Origin: Roseiarcus sp963761435
GTDB lineage: Bacteria; Pseudomonadota; Alphaproteobacteria; Rhizobiales; Beijerinckiaceae
Reading direction: 5' to 3'
DNA length: 64,000 bases
NCBI GenBank assembly: GCA_963761435.1
Contig: CAVXHJ010000018.1
Location: 1 to 64,000, forward strand
In this document: piece after piece, positions 17,959 to 27,329 of the stretch
Layout of the letters: each line of letters opens with the position of its first letter
How positions within the stretch are numbered: position 1 is the stretch's first letter
The notes under the pieces: generated by a model
The model's database searches: none
What the model saw: only the letters and a program-made list of their open reading frames with translations
What the model was told of the DNA's origin: nothing
Made by a program: the position numbers and the translations under genes

Positions 17959-19149
17959 ATGTCGTCCAACGTGGTTCAACTGCCGCGGCCCCAGTCACAG
18001 CGGCCCGCGATCCAAGGGTTGGGCTTCTACGTGCGGGTTGACCGAAGCGACCATGTTGAATTGCTGCATTTGCTTCGAACGGGCGAAGACGGGCATTTTC
18101 GGTTTCGTGATTGACGCCCATAACATCAAGCGCCACCAGGACCTGATAACAGAGGCCCGGCGGCACGGCTTCGACGTGATCCTTGACCCGAAAACCCAGC
18201 AAATGAGTTTCCCCGGCGCTCACACCGAAGGGCTGGCGGCATTGCCTTGGGGGCTGGAACGACACCACAAGGTAACCGACTTTGACGGCGACAAGGGCCA
18301 ACGCCGCGCGGCGCAGATCGTAGAAGCCGCCGCGACGAGCGGCTTCACACAGATACTCGGTCCGACGCACCTTCTGAACAGCCCGAATGATCCGTGGCTC
18401 CGCCGCGACATCGCCATGATGAACTGGACGGCCGACCAGATTGCCCGAACTGGCACGGAATTGGACCTGATCTATTCCCTCGCGGTTCCGATGACCTCAT
18501 GCGGAATACCGTCGAGCGTCGCGCCATAATCGCGGCGCTTGCCGATGCGCCTTGCGCGGCGATCTGGCTGAAAGTGGAAAATTTCGGCGACGACGCGACT
18601 GGGGAAAAAGTGGCGGCGTACATCGAGGCCTGCCGGGATTTCCATGAACGCGGTCTGCCGCTCATCGGCGACTATATAGGCGGCCTGCCCGGCCTTGGCG
18701 CATTAGCTTTCGGCGCGGTAGGCGGTATCGCACACGGCGTCACGATGCAGCAGAATTTCAAGGCGTCCGGCTGGCGTCGCCCGCATGTCAAGGGAAGCGG
18801 CGGGCCGACTTGGCGCATCTACATTCCCCAACTCGATCTTCTGCTTAGACGGAATACCGCGCAGAATCTTTTCGGGACCTCGCCGAAAATCAAGGCGATG
18901 TGCGGCTGCCGGGACACGCATTGTTGCCCGCATGGCCCGGGCGACATGCTGAATCATCCCGCTCGCCACGCTATCTATCAGCGCGCACGAGAAATCGAGC
19001 GCCTCAGCTCAGTCCCGCAAACTGTGCGCGCCGGGCAGTATCTGAACCAAAATGTGCGCCGCGCGTCCGACGATGTTGCGCATGTCGCGGCCATTCCGAT
19101 TGACGACCCAGACTTGGCGAGAGTCCTTCGCAGAAGCAACGCGAAATGA
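17959..19149 (+). pseudogene. Unknown TIM-barrel-like protein, in three frames
   Basis: I do not recognise a named family. Three overlapping frames join into one protein of about 390 residues: 17959 to about 18095 (SSNVVQLPRPQ, GLGFYVRVDRSDHVELL), about 18095 to 18490 (VILDPKTQQMSFPGA, LPWGLERHHKV, GFTQILGPTHLL, DLIYSLAVPM) and about 18490 to 19149 (AAIWLKVENFGDDATGEKV, GLPLIGDYIGGLPG, AFGAVGGIAHGVTM, CGCRDTHCCPHG). The alternation of hydrophobic strands ending in short acidic or Gly motifs with helices suggests a (beta/alpha)8 barrel, and the CGC-x4-CC cluster near the C-terminus could bind a metal. Similar sequences, in my recollection, occur on mobile segments. It lies 140 bases upstream of the Xre-RES pair on the same strand. 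Confidence 0.6.
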
Positions 19150-19341
19150 GCCGCTTCGGCCGATGATGGCGCACCTCCTTGAGAGCATTGCGTCTCCCTC
19201 TGTGGCCATGGCCCCTCCGCGCCGTCAAATGCCGAAGAGCGGGTAGCTATGCGAGCAAGGAAAACGATCATATGCGGGGGAGACTAAGGCAATGACCAAC
19301 GCAGTCGCCAGACGGCTGAATTCGCTCCGCGCAAGGGAGCA

Positions 19342-19628
19342 ATGAAGAATATCGAAGTCGCCAATCTCCTAGGATCGAGGCCGGAGACCGTCTCGCGCTG
19401 GAATCAGGGTCGCGCATATCCGCACGCCTCCACGGAAAAGACGCTGCTTGAGCTGGAATACATCGTCGACCAGCTTGCGGATTTCTACGAACCGAACGAA
19501 GCGCGGCAATGGATTTTCGCGCCGCAAAAGCTATTGGCGGGCGCATCGCCTGCCAAGCTGATCCGCAACGGCCGGATTGATGAAGTATGCGGTTGGTGGG
19601 CCAACTGCGCGAAGCCGTTCATCTCTAA
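19342..19628 (+). pseudogene. Xre/MbcA/ParS-type antitoxin of an Xre-RES system, frameshifted
   Basis: The antitoxin half of a type II toxin-antitoxin pair. The readable part has a helix-turn-helix (NIEVANLLGSRPETVSRW) and then the toxin-binding domain with the typical ending AGASPAKLIRNGRIDEV. The frame slips near 19577: in the next frame the expected end RLVGQLREAVHL and a TAA (19626-19628) follow. The N-terminus is also unclear, since a start at 19292 (MTNAVARRLNSLRARE) ends after 17 codons and a one-base change would join it to the HTH. Such antitoxins bind and block the RES toxin and repress their own operon. Confidence 0.75.
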
Positions 19629-20193
19629 GTCGCGGACGGCGCAAGATTCACGATCAGAGCCTCGTCGATCAGCTAAGCGCGCTCGCTGTTGAGCCATTCA
19701 AGGGTGAGGTCTTTCGGGCGACGGGCATCAGCGCCGATCCTTTGGCCTTCTCGGTCAACGGTGGCCGCTGGGCGCCAGCGGCTCGGGATGGCGCCGACGT
19801 GCCCGTTCTCTACACCAGCAAAGCGCGCGACGGCGCACTCGCCGAAATCGTGTCCTATATGACGCTGCTGACGCCGCTACCGACATCGCGACCGCTCAAG
19901 GTATCGCGGCTTGGCGTCTCGACGACGAAAACGCTGCGCCTTGCGCGCGTTGGCCTCGAGGCGTTGGGTGTCGACATGGCGGCGCTACGGTGAACGCGAC
20001 TACGGCCGGACGCAGAGTCATCGGTGCGGCGCTCGCATTCCTTGGCATCGACGGCCTGATTGCCCCATCCGCCCGCTGGGACTGCGACAATCTGATGATC
20101 TTTCAGAGCAACCACCTGCTGACCGAGCGGTTGGAAATCGCTGCGGAAGAGACTGTCGATTGGGTCGAAATGGGCGCGAGCGAACGGATCTGA
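19629..20193 (+). pseudogene. RES-domain toxin (NAD+-degrading family), frameshifted
   Basis: The toxin half of the Xre-RES pair. In characterised members the RES domain depletes NAD+ (phosphorylase or ADP-ribosyl transfer). The family signature is clear: VEPFKGEVFRATGISADPLA, NGGRWAP, VLYTSKARDGALAEIVSYM and the R-E-S-type residues within them, then in other frames RYGERDYGRTQ and VIGAALAFLGIDGLIAPSAR with WDCDNLMIF. Frame changes near 19970 and 20015 break the C-terminal third. The start cannot be fixed; the toxin frame is open across the antitoxin end and lacks a good ATG. The last 91 bases overlap the 3' end of the mutL frame on the other strand. Confidence 0.75.
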
Positions 20194-22031
20194 CGCGACG
20201 CCTTGACGCGCCAGACAGGGTCGAAGGCCGGAGCAAAGCCAAAGCCCCGCTCACCTCGCCCGAACAGCCGCTCGATGTCGGCGAGCTTGAGCTCGACATA
20301 GGTCGGGCGGCCGTGGTTGCATGTGGAGGCCCCGGGCGTCTGCTCCATCTCGCGCAGGAGCGCGTTCATCTCTTCGGGCTTGAGCGCGCGCCCCGAGCGC
20401 ACCGAATGGCGGCAGGCGAAAGTTCCGAGCCAGCGGTCGAGCCGCCGCGCGAGGCTCTGGACGCCGTCCTCCGCTGCGAGGTCGGCGGCGAGGTCGCGCA
20501 CGAGGCCGGCAAGGTCGCCCTGGGCGATCGCGGCGGGCGCTTCCCGCACCATCACCGCGCCGGGGCCGAAGCCCTCAACGACGAGGCCAAGGCCAGCGAG
20601 CTCCTCCGCATGGGCGTCGATCAGCGCCGCCGCGTCGTGGTCGAGATCGACGATGAGCGGCGTGAGCAAAGTCTGCCGCTCGATCGCGCCGCCCTCGCGC
20701 TCGCGCTTGAGCTTCTCGTAGACGATGCGCTCATGCGCCGCGTGCTGGTCGACGATCACGACGCCGTCTGCGGTCTGCGCGATGATGTAGTTCTCATGCA
20801 ACTGCGCTCGCGCCGCGCCGAGCGGGGCTGCGACGTCGCGCTCGCTGGCGACGGCCGCCGGCGCAGGCGCAGAGGGCGCAAATTCGGCGAAGCTCCCCTG
20901 GGCGGGCTCCGCGAGCCGCGGGGCCGCGGGCGAGGCGCGCCAGTCCCAGCGGGGCGAATAGGACGCGCCGCGGTAGGGCTGCGGGGGACGCATGGCGAGG
21001 ATCGTCGCCGTCCCGCCGGTGGTCGAGCCGCGATGCAAAGCCTGGTTCAAGTGCTGCTTGATCGCGCCGACGATGAGAGCGCGGATCGCTTGGGCGTCGC
21101 GAAAACGCACTTCGGCTTTCGCGGGATGGACGTTGACGTCGACCTCGGCGGAAGCGCATTCGACGAAGAGCGCCGCGACCGCATGCCGGTCGGGGGGGAG
21201 GAAATCGAGATAGGCCCCGCGCAGCGCGCCGGCGAGCGTCTTGTCGCGCACCGCCCGCCCGTTGACGAAGAGGAACTGCTGCGAGGCGTTCGGCCGGCTG
21301 AAGGTGGGCAGCCCGACGCGGCCGGTGAGCCTTAGCGCCTCGCGGCGCGCATCGAGGGCGACGGAATTCAGGGCGAAGTCGTCGCCGAGCGCCTGGCGCA
21401 GCCGCTCGGCGAAGCCCGCTTCCCCTTCGCCCGCAGCCGGCCAGTCGAAGGAGGAGCCGATGTCGGTCGCGAATGAAAAGCGCACGTGCGGCGCGGCCAT
21501 GGCGAGGCGTCTCACCACATCGGCCGCGGCCGCCGCTTCCGAGCGGTCGGATTTGAGGAACTTGAGCCTCGCCGGGGTGGCGGCGAAAAGGTCGCGCGCT
21601 TCGACCCGCGCGCCGACCGGGGCGGCGCAGGGTTCGATCGCGTGCTTGATCCCGTCCTCCACCACGAGCTTCAAACCCGTAGGCGCGCCCTGCGCGCGCG
21701 TGCGGATTTCGAGCCGCGACACCGAGGCGATCGAGGGCAGCGCCTCGCCGCGGAAGCCGAAGGTTGCGATCGCGGTCAGGTCGCCGTCGGGAATTTTCGA
21801 CGTCGCGTGGCGCTCGACGGAGAGCGCGAGATCGGCCTCGTCCATGCCCCGTCCGTCGTCGACGACGCGGATGAGCCTTCGCCCGCCGGCTTCGATCGCG
21901 ACTTCGATCGTCTTCGCCCCGGCGTCGAGCGCGTTCTCGATGAGTTCCTTGATCGCCGCCGCCGGCCGCTCGATCACCTCGCCCGCGGCGATGCGGTCGA
22001 TGACAAGCGGATCGAGACGGCGAATTGGCAT
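20103..22031 (-). CDS. mutL: DNA mismatch repair protein MutL
   Basis: Matchmaker ATPase of methyl-independent mismatch repair, linking MutS to downstream nuclease steps. The 642-residue frame from the ATG at 22031 has the GHKL ATPase motifs IAAGEVIERPAAAIKELIEN, DDGRGM and TFGFRGEALPSI, the conserved VEARDLFAATPARLKFLKS, then a variable Pro/Ala-rich linker (about 335-430) and the C-terminal dimerisation domain with VIVDQHAAHERIVYEKL and a CNHGRPTYVEL motif. The DQHAAHERIVYEK sequence has the endonuclease-type Gln-His-Ala-x-x-Glu feature. Family members usually stop just after IERLFGR; here about 35 extra residues continue into sequence antisense to the RES toxin, suggesting the native stop was lost or displaced at the junction. 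Confidence 0.95.
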   Translation of the reverse strand: MPIRRLDPLVIDRIAAGEVIERPAAAIKELIENALDAGAKTIEVAIEAGGRRLIRVVDDGRGMDEADLALSVERHATSKIPDGDLTAIATFGFRGEALPSIASVSRLEIRTRAQGAPTGLKLVVEDGIKHAIEPCAAPVGARVEARDLFAATPARLKFLKSDRSEAAAAADVVRRLAMAAPHVRFSFATDIGSSFDWPAAGEGEAGFAERLRQALGDDFALNSVALDARREALRLTGRVGLPTFSRPNASQQFLFVNGRAVRDKTLAGALRGAYLDFLPPDRHAVAALFVECASAEVDVNVHPAKAEVRFRDAQAIRALIVGAIKQHLNQALHRGSTTGGTATILAMRPPQPYRGASYSPRWDWRASPAAPRLAEPAQGSFAEFAPSAPAPAAVASERDVAAPLGAARAQLHENYIIAQTADGVVIVDQHAAHERIVYEKLKREREGGAIERQTLLTPLIVDLDHDAAALIDAHAEELAGLGLVVEGFGPGAVMVREAPAAIAQGDLAGLVRDLAADLAAEDGVQSLARRLDRWLGTFACRHSVRSGRALKPEEMNALLREMEQTPGASTCNHGRPTYVELKLADIERLFGRGERGFGFAPAFDPVWRVKASRQIRSLAPISTQSTVSSAAISNRSVSRWLL

Positions 22032-22138
22032 GGGGGCGGGACCTCGCCCTCACTATCGCATTGGCGAACGAGAGGCGAAAGCGCTACTCTTCCCGCGAGT
22101 GAGGCGGCGCTTTCGATGGCGCGTTCGGGAGGACAAGC

Positions 22139-22546
22139 ATGAGGCTCGAAGGCGGATGCTATTGCCGGAAGGTTCGCTACGTCGCCGAGGGCGACCCGGT
22201 CCTCAAGGCGCAATGCCATTGCCGCGAATGCCAGTACATCAGCGGCGGCGCGCCCAACATGTTCATGCTGATGCCGCCCCAGGGCTTCGCTTATGTCAGC
22301 GGGGCGCCGAAGACCTTCACCCGCGACGATCTCGAGCAACCGGTGACGCGTGAATTCTGCGGGAACTGCGGCGCCCATCTCACGACCCGCAGCCCCCGCG
22401 TGCCGCTCGTGATCCTGAAGGTCGGCACCCTCGACGATCCGAGCCTCTTTGGCGCGCCCCAGATGGCGATCAACACGCTCGACAAGCAGCCTTTCCACGT
22501 GATCCCCGAAGGCCTGCCGACGTTCGAGCGGCTCCCGCCGCGCTGA
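22139..22546 (+). CDS. GFA/CENP-V-domain zinc protein
   Basis: A 135-residue protein of the glutathione-dependent formaldehyde-activating (GFA) fold. Zinc-ligand cysteines are all present: GCYCRKV near residue 7, CHCRECQ near 28 and FCGNCGAHL near 80. The fold is common; true formaldehyde activation has been shown for only a few members, and gene neighbourhood gives no support for it here. The gene diverges from mutL across 107 bases and is followed by the beta-lactamase-like gene on the same strand after 63 bases. Confidence 0.9.
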   Translation: MRLEGGCYCRKVRYVAEGDPVLKAQCHCRECQYISGGAPNMFMLMPPQGFAYVSGAPKTFTRDDLEQPVTREFCGNCGAHLTTRSPRVPLVILKVGTLDDPSLFGAPQMAINTLDKQPFHVIPEGLPTFERLPPR

Positions 22547-22609
22547 CAAAAGGGCCAGTGTCCGCCGCGCGAAACATGCTCATTTGCGTCAAATGCTGAG
22601 GGAAGCGCC

Positions 22610-23834
22610 ATGACCCTGCCGGCGGCCTCTTTTCTCGCAGGAAAAATTTCCCGCAGGCGCGCTCTGCGCCTCGGGCTCGCGGGCGCGGCGCTCTGCGCGA
22701 AGCCGGCCATGCCGGCCATCTGCCCGCCTGACCCTGGGACGGCCGGCCAATCCGCGGTCGAAGCGGCGATCGAGGCCGCCATGTCCCAAAGCGTCATCCC
22801 CTCGATCAGTTATGCGCTCATCTCCTGCGGCAAGATTTTCGCCGCCGATGCGTATGGAAGGGCGAGTCCGGACGCGGAGGCCTCCTCCACAACGCTCTAT
22901 CAGGCCGCCTCGATCTCAAAAACGCTCGCGGCGGTCGGCGGGCTCTGCGCGATGCAGAGCAATTCGAAGGGCTGCACGCTCGATTCCGACATCACCGCTT
23001 TTCAAACATCGTGGAAACTGCCGAGCGGCACGACCGGCGTCACGCTGCGAAGGCTTCTCGCCATGACGGCCGGGGCCAACATCCATGGCTATCAGGGTTA
23101 TGCGCAAGCCTGCACCAGCGCGGCGAATTGCCAGGTTCCGGCGCTTCTCGACATCCTCAACGGCTGCACCGGCAGCGCGGCGGTCAAGATCGAGGCGACG
23201 CCGGGGGCGGGCTGGCTCTATTCCGGCGGCGGCTATGAGATCGCCGAGTCGCTGATCGGCGATCTCATGGGAACGCCTTACGGCGACTTCGTGCAGGCGA
23301 AGGTCCTCTCGCCCTTGAACATGACAAGCTCGACGTGGGGCGTGCCGATGCCGCCGCCTTTCCAGAGCCGGGCGGCCTACGCCTATGTACGGCCTGGGGC
23401 GCCGCCTCCCGCGAACTCAATGGAACGCTTATCCGCAGCTCGCCGCAGCGGGTCTATGGACGACGCCGACCGATATCGCCAAGCTTCTGGTCGAAGTGGG
23501 CAACGCCCTCGGCGGCGGCGGGGCGGTTCTGACAAGGCAGAGCGCGGCCGCCATGCTGTCCCCGGTCGACAATCGCCTATACGGCCTTGGCGGGGCGATC
23601 CGAAACATCGGCCAACCCTCGAGCCTCATCTTCATGAAGAGCGGCGGCAATGTCGGCTTCTCGAACTGGCTCGCCTTCTACCCTGGGCTCGGGGGCGGAC
23701 AGGGGCTCGTGGTGTTCACCAACTATGGCTGGCAGCCACAGGTCTTTGCGTCGATCTTCGGAGTTGCGGCCAAGGCGATGAACTGGCCGGATTTCCCCGG
23801 TCTTGAGGACAACGGACCGCCGGTCAGCGGGTGA
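22610..23834 (+). pseudogene. Beta-lactamase-family serine hydrolase, one frameshift
   Basis: A class C beta-lactamase/esterase-type protein of about 408 residues. A twin-arginine-like signal (KISRRRALRLGLAGAAL) precedes the core. SISK (in YQAASISKTLAAVGG) gives the nucleophile Ser and Lys, YSGGG carries the Tyr of the Y-x-N-like motif, and the C-terminal piece has GNVGFSNWLAFYPG in place of the K-T-G-like strand. The frame shifts at about 23390-23425: the first frame ends in non-conserved residues, and the second resumes with NAYPQLAAAGLWTTPTDIAKLL. Function could be peptidase, esterase or transpeptidase-like; substrate cannot be told. One base restores the frame, so this may be a sequence error. 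Confidence 0.82.
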
Positions 23835-23852
23835 GCGCGGCTCTCTACGGGC

Positions 23853-25136
23853 TCAGAACCCCTCCGGCCGTCCCACCACCGTCGTGTGCAGCGAGCCGTC
23901 GCCGAAGGCCCGGTTGGCGGCGTGGCGCACGCTCTTCATCGTCACCCCGGCGATCTCGCGGTTGCGCTCGACCAGCCAGTCGGGCGCGCGGCGCTCGAGC
24001 TGGATGTGGATGAGCTGGGAGGCGATCTTGGACGAGGTGTCGAAGCGCAGCGGATAGGAGCCGATGAGATAGGTCTTGCCCTTCTCGAGCTCCTCTTCAT
24101 TGAGCCCGTTCAGCGCCACGTCGCGGATTTCGGCCGACGCGACGTCGAAGGATTCGCGCGCCCGCTCGTTCTTGGTCGTCGTGCCGCCGTAGAAATAGGT
24201 TCCATGTTCGAGCGCGTAGAAGGAGCCGAACACGGTATAGGCGAGGCCGCGCTTCTCCCTCACTTCGCGGAAAAGCCGCGAGGTCATCGAGCCCGAGCCG
24301 CCGAGCACATGGGCCGCGACGACGCTCGCAATATAATCGGGATCGTCGCGCCGGAGCGCCGGCCGGCCGAAGCGGATGGTCGATTGCGGCACGTCGAGGT
24401 CGATGAGATCGATCTTGCCAAGGCCCGCGAAAGTGGCCTCGGGGATGGGCTTGAGCCGGCCCTTGGCGGGCAGGTCGGCGAAGGCCTTGTCCACCAGGGC
24501 CGCCGCGCCCTTCTCGTCGATCGCGCCGACCACCGCGATCATCAGTTGATCCCGTGCGACGCCGTGTTTGGCGGCCCCGACGAGATCGGCCCGCTCGATC
24601 CGGGCCAGCGTTTCGAGTGAGCCGTCGGCCGGCTGTCCGTAGGGGTGGCCGGGGAACGCTTTCGCCTTCCAGTTGCGGTTGGCGAGCGTGCCCGGATCGT
24701 TGGCGACGTGGCGCAGGCGCGCGTTCATGTGCTCCCGCACGCGCTCGAACGGCTCCTCGTCGAACCGCGGCGCGTTGACCGCGAGGCGGAGAAGCTCGGC
24801 GGCGCGATCGACGTTCTTGATGAGCGTGCGCATGCGCCCGCTCCAATGGTCCCGGTCGCAATGAAAGCTCATCTCGACCGCCTTCTCGTCGAGCGCCCGG
24901 TGGAACGCCTGCGAGTCGAATTCTCCCGCGCCCTCGTCGAGGAGCGCCGACATGAGCGACCCAAGGCCCGCCTTGTCGGCCGGGTCCTGCGCCGCGCCGC
25001 CGCGCATGGCGAACTCGAGCGAAATCAGCGGAACCGCGTATGAGCGGACGAGCCAAAGCTTGAGGCCGCGCGGCGTGGTGACGACGTCGACGTTGACGGC
25101 CGAATGAGAGGGTGAAACAGCAAGATGTTTTTGCAT
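23853..25136 (-). CDS. M16-family peptidase homologue lacking the zinc motif (partner subunit)
   Basis: A 427-residue pitrilysin-fold protein from the ATG at 25136. It aligns with the non-catalytic partner subunits of bacterial M16B pairs: the position of H-x-x-E-H is replaced in the GLGSLMSALLDEGAGEFDS stretch, but the conserved C-terminal R/Y region characteristic of the partner (LFREVREKRGLAYTVFGSF) is intact. It follows the catalytic gene by 73 bases, and together they would form a heterodimeric peptidase of the PqqL/YmxG type, probably in the periplasm or cytoplasm; no clear signal peptide is visible. An upstream in-frame extension to 25181 is less likely. Confidence 0.9.
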   Translation of the reverse strand: MQKHLAVSPSHSAVNVDVVTTPRGLKLWLVRSYAVPLISLEFAMRGGAAQDPADKAGLGSLMSALLDEGAGEFDSQAFHRALDEKAVEMSFHCDRDHWSGRMRTLIKNVDRAAELLRLAVNAPRFDEEPFERVREHMNARLRHVANDPGTLANRNWKAKAFPGHPYGQPADGSLETLARIERADLVGAAKHGVARDQLMIAVVGAIDEKGAAALVDKAFADLPAKGRLKPIPEATFAGLGKIDLIDLDVPQSTIRFGRPALRRDDPDYIASVVAAHVLGGSGSMTSRLFREVREKRGLAYTVFGSFYALEHGTYFYGGTTTKNERARESFDVASAEIRDVALNGLNEEELEKGKTYLIGSYPLRFDTSSKIASQLIHIQLERRAPDWLVERNREIAGVTMKSVRHAANRAFGDGSLHTTVVGRPEGF

Positions 25137-25209
25137 AGGCGTTTCCAGGTTTTCGTTTCGTTGGCCCGGCGCCGCAATCATGCGGGGGGCGATGGGCGTC
25201 CGTGGCCTC

Positions 25210-26505
25210 CTATGCCGCCTCGCTCTCGAGCGGCAGGAGATGACCGGTCACCGCGGGCTTGTGATCGAGCCAGCGCCGCGCCGCCTCGACCACCGCTTCC
25301 GGCGTAACCGCCTCGATCCGCGCCGGCCATTCCTCGACGTCGCGGAGCGTCTGTCCGATCGCCAGCGACGAACCGTACCACCGCGCGAGGTCCGACTGGC
25401 TGTCGCGGGCATAGGTCGCGTCGGCGACGAGGCGCGTCTTGGCGCGCTCGAGGTCGCCCGCGTCGACGCCCTCGTTCAGGAATTTGGCCAGCGCCCGGCC
25501 GAAGGCCTTGTCGAGCGTCTCGAGCGTGACCCCGGGCGCCGGCGTCATATTGGCGATGAACCGGCTCTGGTCGAGCGCCGTGCCGTGGTAATAGGCCCAG
25601 GCCGAGACGGCGACCTTCTCATCCATCACGAGCGCGCGGTAGAGGACGCTCGTCTGCCCGCCGCCGAGGAGATGGCCGAGCACTTCGAGCGCTTCGGCTT
25701 CGCCGGGCTTGGCGGTGCGGGCGGACGGCGCGAGATAGTGCCGCTGCCAGCCGGGCTGCTCGACCTTGTCGTCGGCGACCGTCACGAGCCGGCTCGCGAT
25801 TGTCGGCGGCTCCATCGGCCGCACCCGCTCGGGCTTCGCCCCGCGCGGCTTGATCTTGCCGTAAGTCTCCTCGGCCAGGGCCCGGGCCTGCTCCGGCTCG
25901 ACGTCGCCCGCGACCACCAGAATGGCGTTCTCGGGAGTGTAGAAGCGCTTGTAATAGGCGAGCGCGTCCTCGCGCCTCAGCCCCTCGATTTCATGCCCCC
26001 AGCCGATGACCGGAATGCCGTAAGGGTGGTGAGTGAAGAGCGCCGCCTGCACCGCCTCGCCGAGCTGGGCGCCCGGGTCGGTGTCGCAATGCATCCGCCG
26101 CTCCTCGAGCACCACGTCGCGCTCGGGGGCGACGATGTCGTCGGTCAACGTCAAGCCCGTCATCCGGTCGGCCTCGAACTCCATGCAGGCCTTGAGGTGC
26201 TGCTTGGCGATCTGCTGGAAATAGGCGGTGAAATCGTTGCCGGTGAACGCGTTCTCCTGGCCCCCGACATCGGAGACGAATTCCGAGAACTCGCCCTTCG
26301 GATGGCGCTTGGTGCCCTTGAACATCAGGTGCTCGAGAAAGTGGGCGATGCCCGACTTGCCCGGCGGATCGTCGGCCGCGCCGTTGCGGTACCAGACCAT
26401 GTGCGTGACGACGGGGGCGCGATGATCGGGAATGACGACGACGTCGAGGCCGTTGGCGAGGGTGAAATGCGCGACCTCGGCTGCGGGGGGGACATGAGAC
26501 GTCAT
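25210..26505 (-). CDS. M16-family zinc peptidase, catalytic subunit
   Basis: A 431-residue pitrilysin-family metallopeptidase from the ATG at 26505. The inverted zinc motif is complete: HFLEH at residues 55-59 (His55, Glu58, His59), followed by the distal Glu in the EADRMTGL/VLEERR region. The C-terminal half is the usual second M16 domain. Its downstream neighbour is the zinc-motif-free partner, as in mitochondrial processing peptidase-like bacterial pairs. The substrate is unknown; such pairs usually degrade short peptides. A Gly-Thr-rich N-terminal extension upstream of 26505 is not conserved and was left out. Confidence 0.93.
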   Translation of the reverse strand: MTSHVPPAAEVAHFTLANGLDVVVIPDHRAPVVTHMVWYRNGAADDPPGKSGIAHFLEHLMFKGTKRHPKGEFSEFVSDVGGQENAFTGNDFTAYFQQIAKQHLKACMEFEADRMTGLTLTDDIVAPERDVVLEERRMHCDTDPGAQLGEAVQAALFTHHPYGIPVIGWGHEIEGLRREDALAYYKRFYTPENAILVVAGDVEPEQARALAEETYGKIKPRGAKPERVRPMEPPTIASRLVTVADDKVEQPGWQRHYLAPSARTAKPGEAEALEVLGHLLGGGQTSVLYRALVMDEKVAVSAWAYYHGTALDQSRFIANMTPAPGVTLETLDKAFGRALAKFLNEGVDAGDLERAKTRLVADATYARDSQSDLARWYGSSLAIGQTLRDVEEWPARIEAVTPEAVVEAARRWLDHKPAVTGHLLPLESEAA

Positions 26506-26635
26506 CCGTGTTCCGTTTTTCGTTAATGGGACCCTCGCCCGCGATGGGGCCGCCATGCGGCCCGATCGTGACGATCCCGCGACATATAAGGCGCCGCCGC
26601 GCGGCTTGCGAGTCGGCGGTTGCTCGCCGCCGCCC

Positions 26636-27028
26636 TCAAAGAAACGGATTGACGACCATGAGGTCGCCGAAGCGCCGGCCGTGCTGGAAGTCCTCGCTGT
26701 AAAGCGTCTCGCAGCCCGCCTCGATCGCCGCGGCGAGGATCAGCGCGTCGTAGAAGGCGAGCGAATGGTCGCGGGCCAGCGCGACCGCGGCGGCGTGAGT
26801 GGCGGAAGTGATCGGGCTAATGTCGCGGAACCAATCGCGGATGACGGCAAGGGCCGCCTCGATCTCCGGCCACGCCCGTCGGCGCTTCCTGTGCGCGACA
26901 TGGGTGAACTCGTTGAGCACCTGGGCGCTGATGACGCCCCCTTGCGTGAGAGTTTCGAGCGCGCGCCCGCGCTTCTCGACGTCCAGAAATGCGTAGACGA
27001 GAACGTTGGTGTCGAAGAACGGGCTCAA
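26636..27028 (-). CDS. vapC: PIN-domain toxin (VapC type)
   Basis: A 130-residue PIN-domain ribonuclease. The four acidic residues of the active site can be placed: FFDTNVLVY near residue 6, LNEFTHV near 40, FYDALILAAA near 92 and YSEDFQHG near 110, which ends in the characteristic EDF motif. VapC proteins cleave tRNA or rRNA and are held in check by the adjacent antitoxin. The start overlaps the antitoxin stop in ATGA fashion (27025-27028), so translation is coupled. Confidence 0.9.
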   Translation of the reverse strand: MSPFFDTNVLVYAFLDVEKRGRALETLTQGGVISAQVLNEFTHVAHRKRRRAWPEIEAALAVIRDWFRDISPITSATHAAAVALARDHSLAFYDALILAAAIEAGCETLYSEDFQHGRRFGDLMVVNPFL

Positions 27029-27255
27029 CGCTCGTTCGCTTCGTCACGATCGAACTTGTAGCCCTCCGGAGCGGGCCAGTTGAATTGCTCCATTGCTTTC
27101 AGAAACTCCGCGCGCCGGTCGCGCTTCTCGACCACGATCTCCTTCTTGCTCGCCGAGACGACCTCAAGCTCGTCGCCGGGCGCCAGATGAAGCTCGTCCA
27201 CGAGAGCCTTTGGCAGTCTCACCGCGAGACTGTTTCCCCATTTCGCGACGTGCAT
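27025..27255 (-). CDS. vapB: AbrB/MazE-type antitoxin (VapB)
   Basis: A 76-residue antitoxin from the ATG at 27255 (MHVAKWGNSLAVRLPK). The first 45 residues are a swapped-hairpin AbrB/SpoVT DNA-binding domain; the C-terminal part (KAMEQFNWPAPEGYKFDRDEANER) is the acidic/aromatic tail that normally blocks the PIN toxin. A GAGG ribosome-binding sequence lies 7 bases upstream, and a perfect 8-bp dyad sits 13-38 bases upstream, fitting autoregulation. Confidence 0.9.
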   Translation of the reverse strand: MHVAKWGNSLAVRLPKALVDELHLAPGDELEVVSASKKEIVVEKRDRRAEFLKAMEQFNWPAPEGYKFDRDEANER

Positions 27256-27267
27256 GATATCCTCAAT

Positions 27268-27293
27268 TGATATACTTAGACTTATGTATATCA
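27268..27293. promoter_or_regulatory. Candidate vapBC operator (perfect dyad)
   Basis: TGATATAC (27268-27275) and GTATATCA (27286-27293) are perfect complements separated by 10 bases, directly upstream of vapB. The two half-sites are one helical turn and a half apart centre to centre, and AT-rich against a GC-rich background, as expected for an AbrB/MazE-type autoregulatory site overlapping the promoter. Confidence 0.65.
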
Positions 27294-27329
27294 TTCCCGG
27301 CCATCCCCGTCAACGCCATGGCGCGAGGC

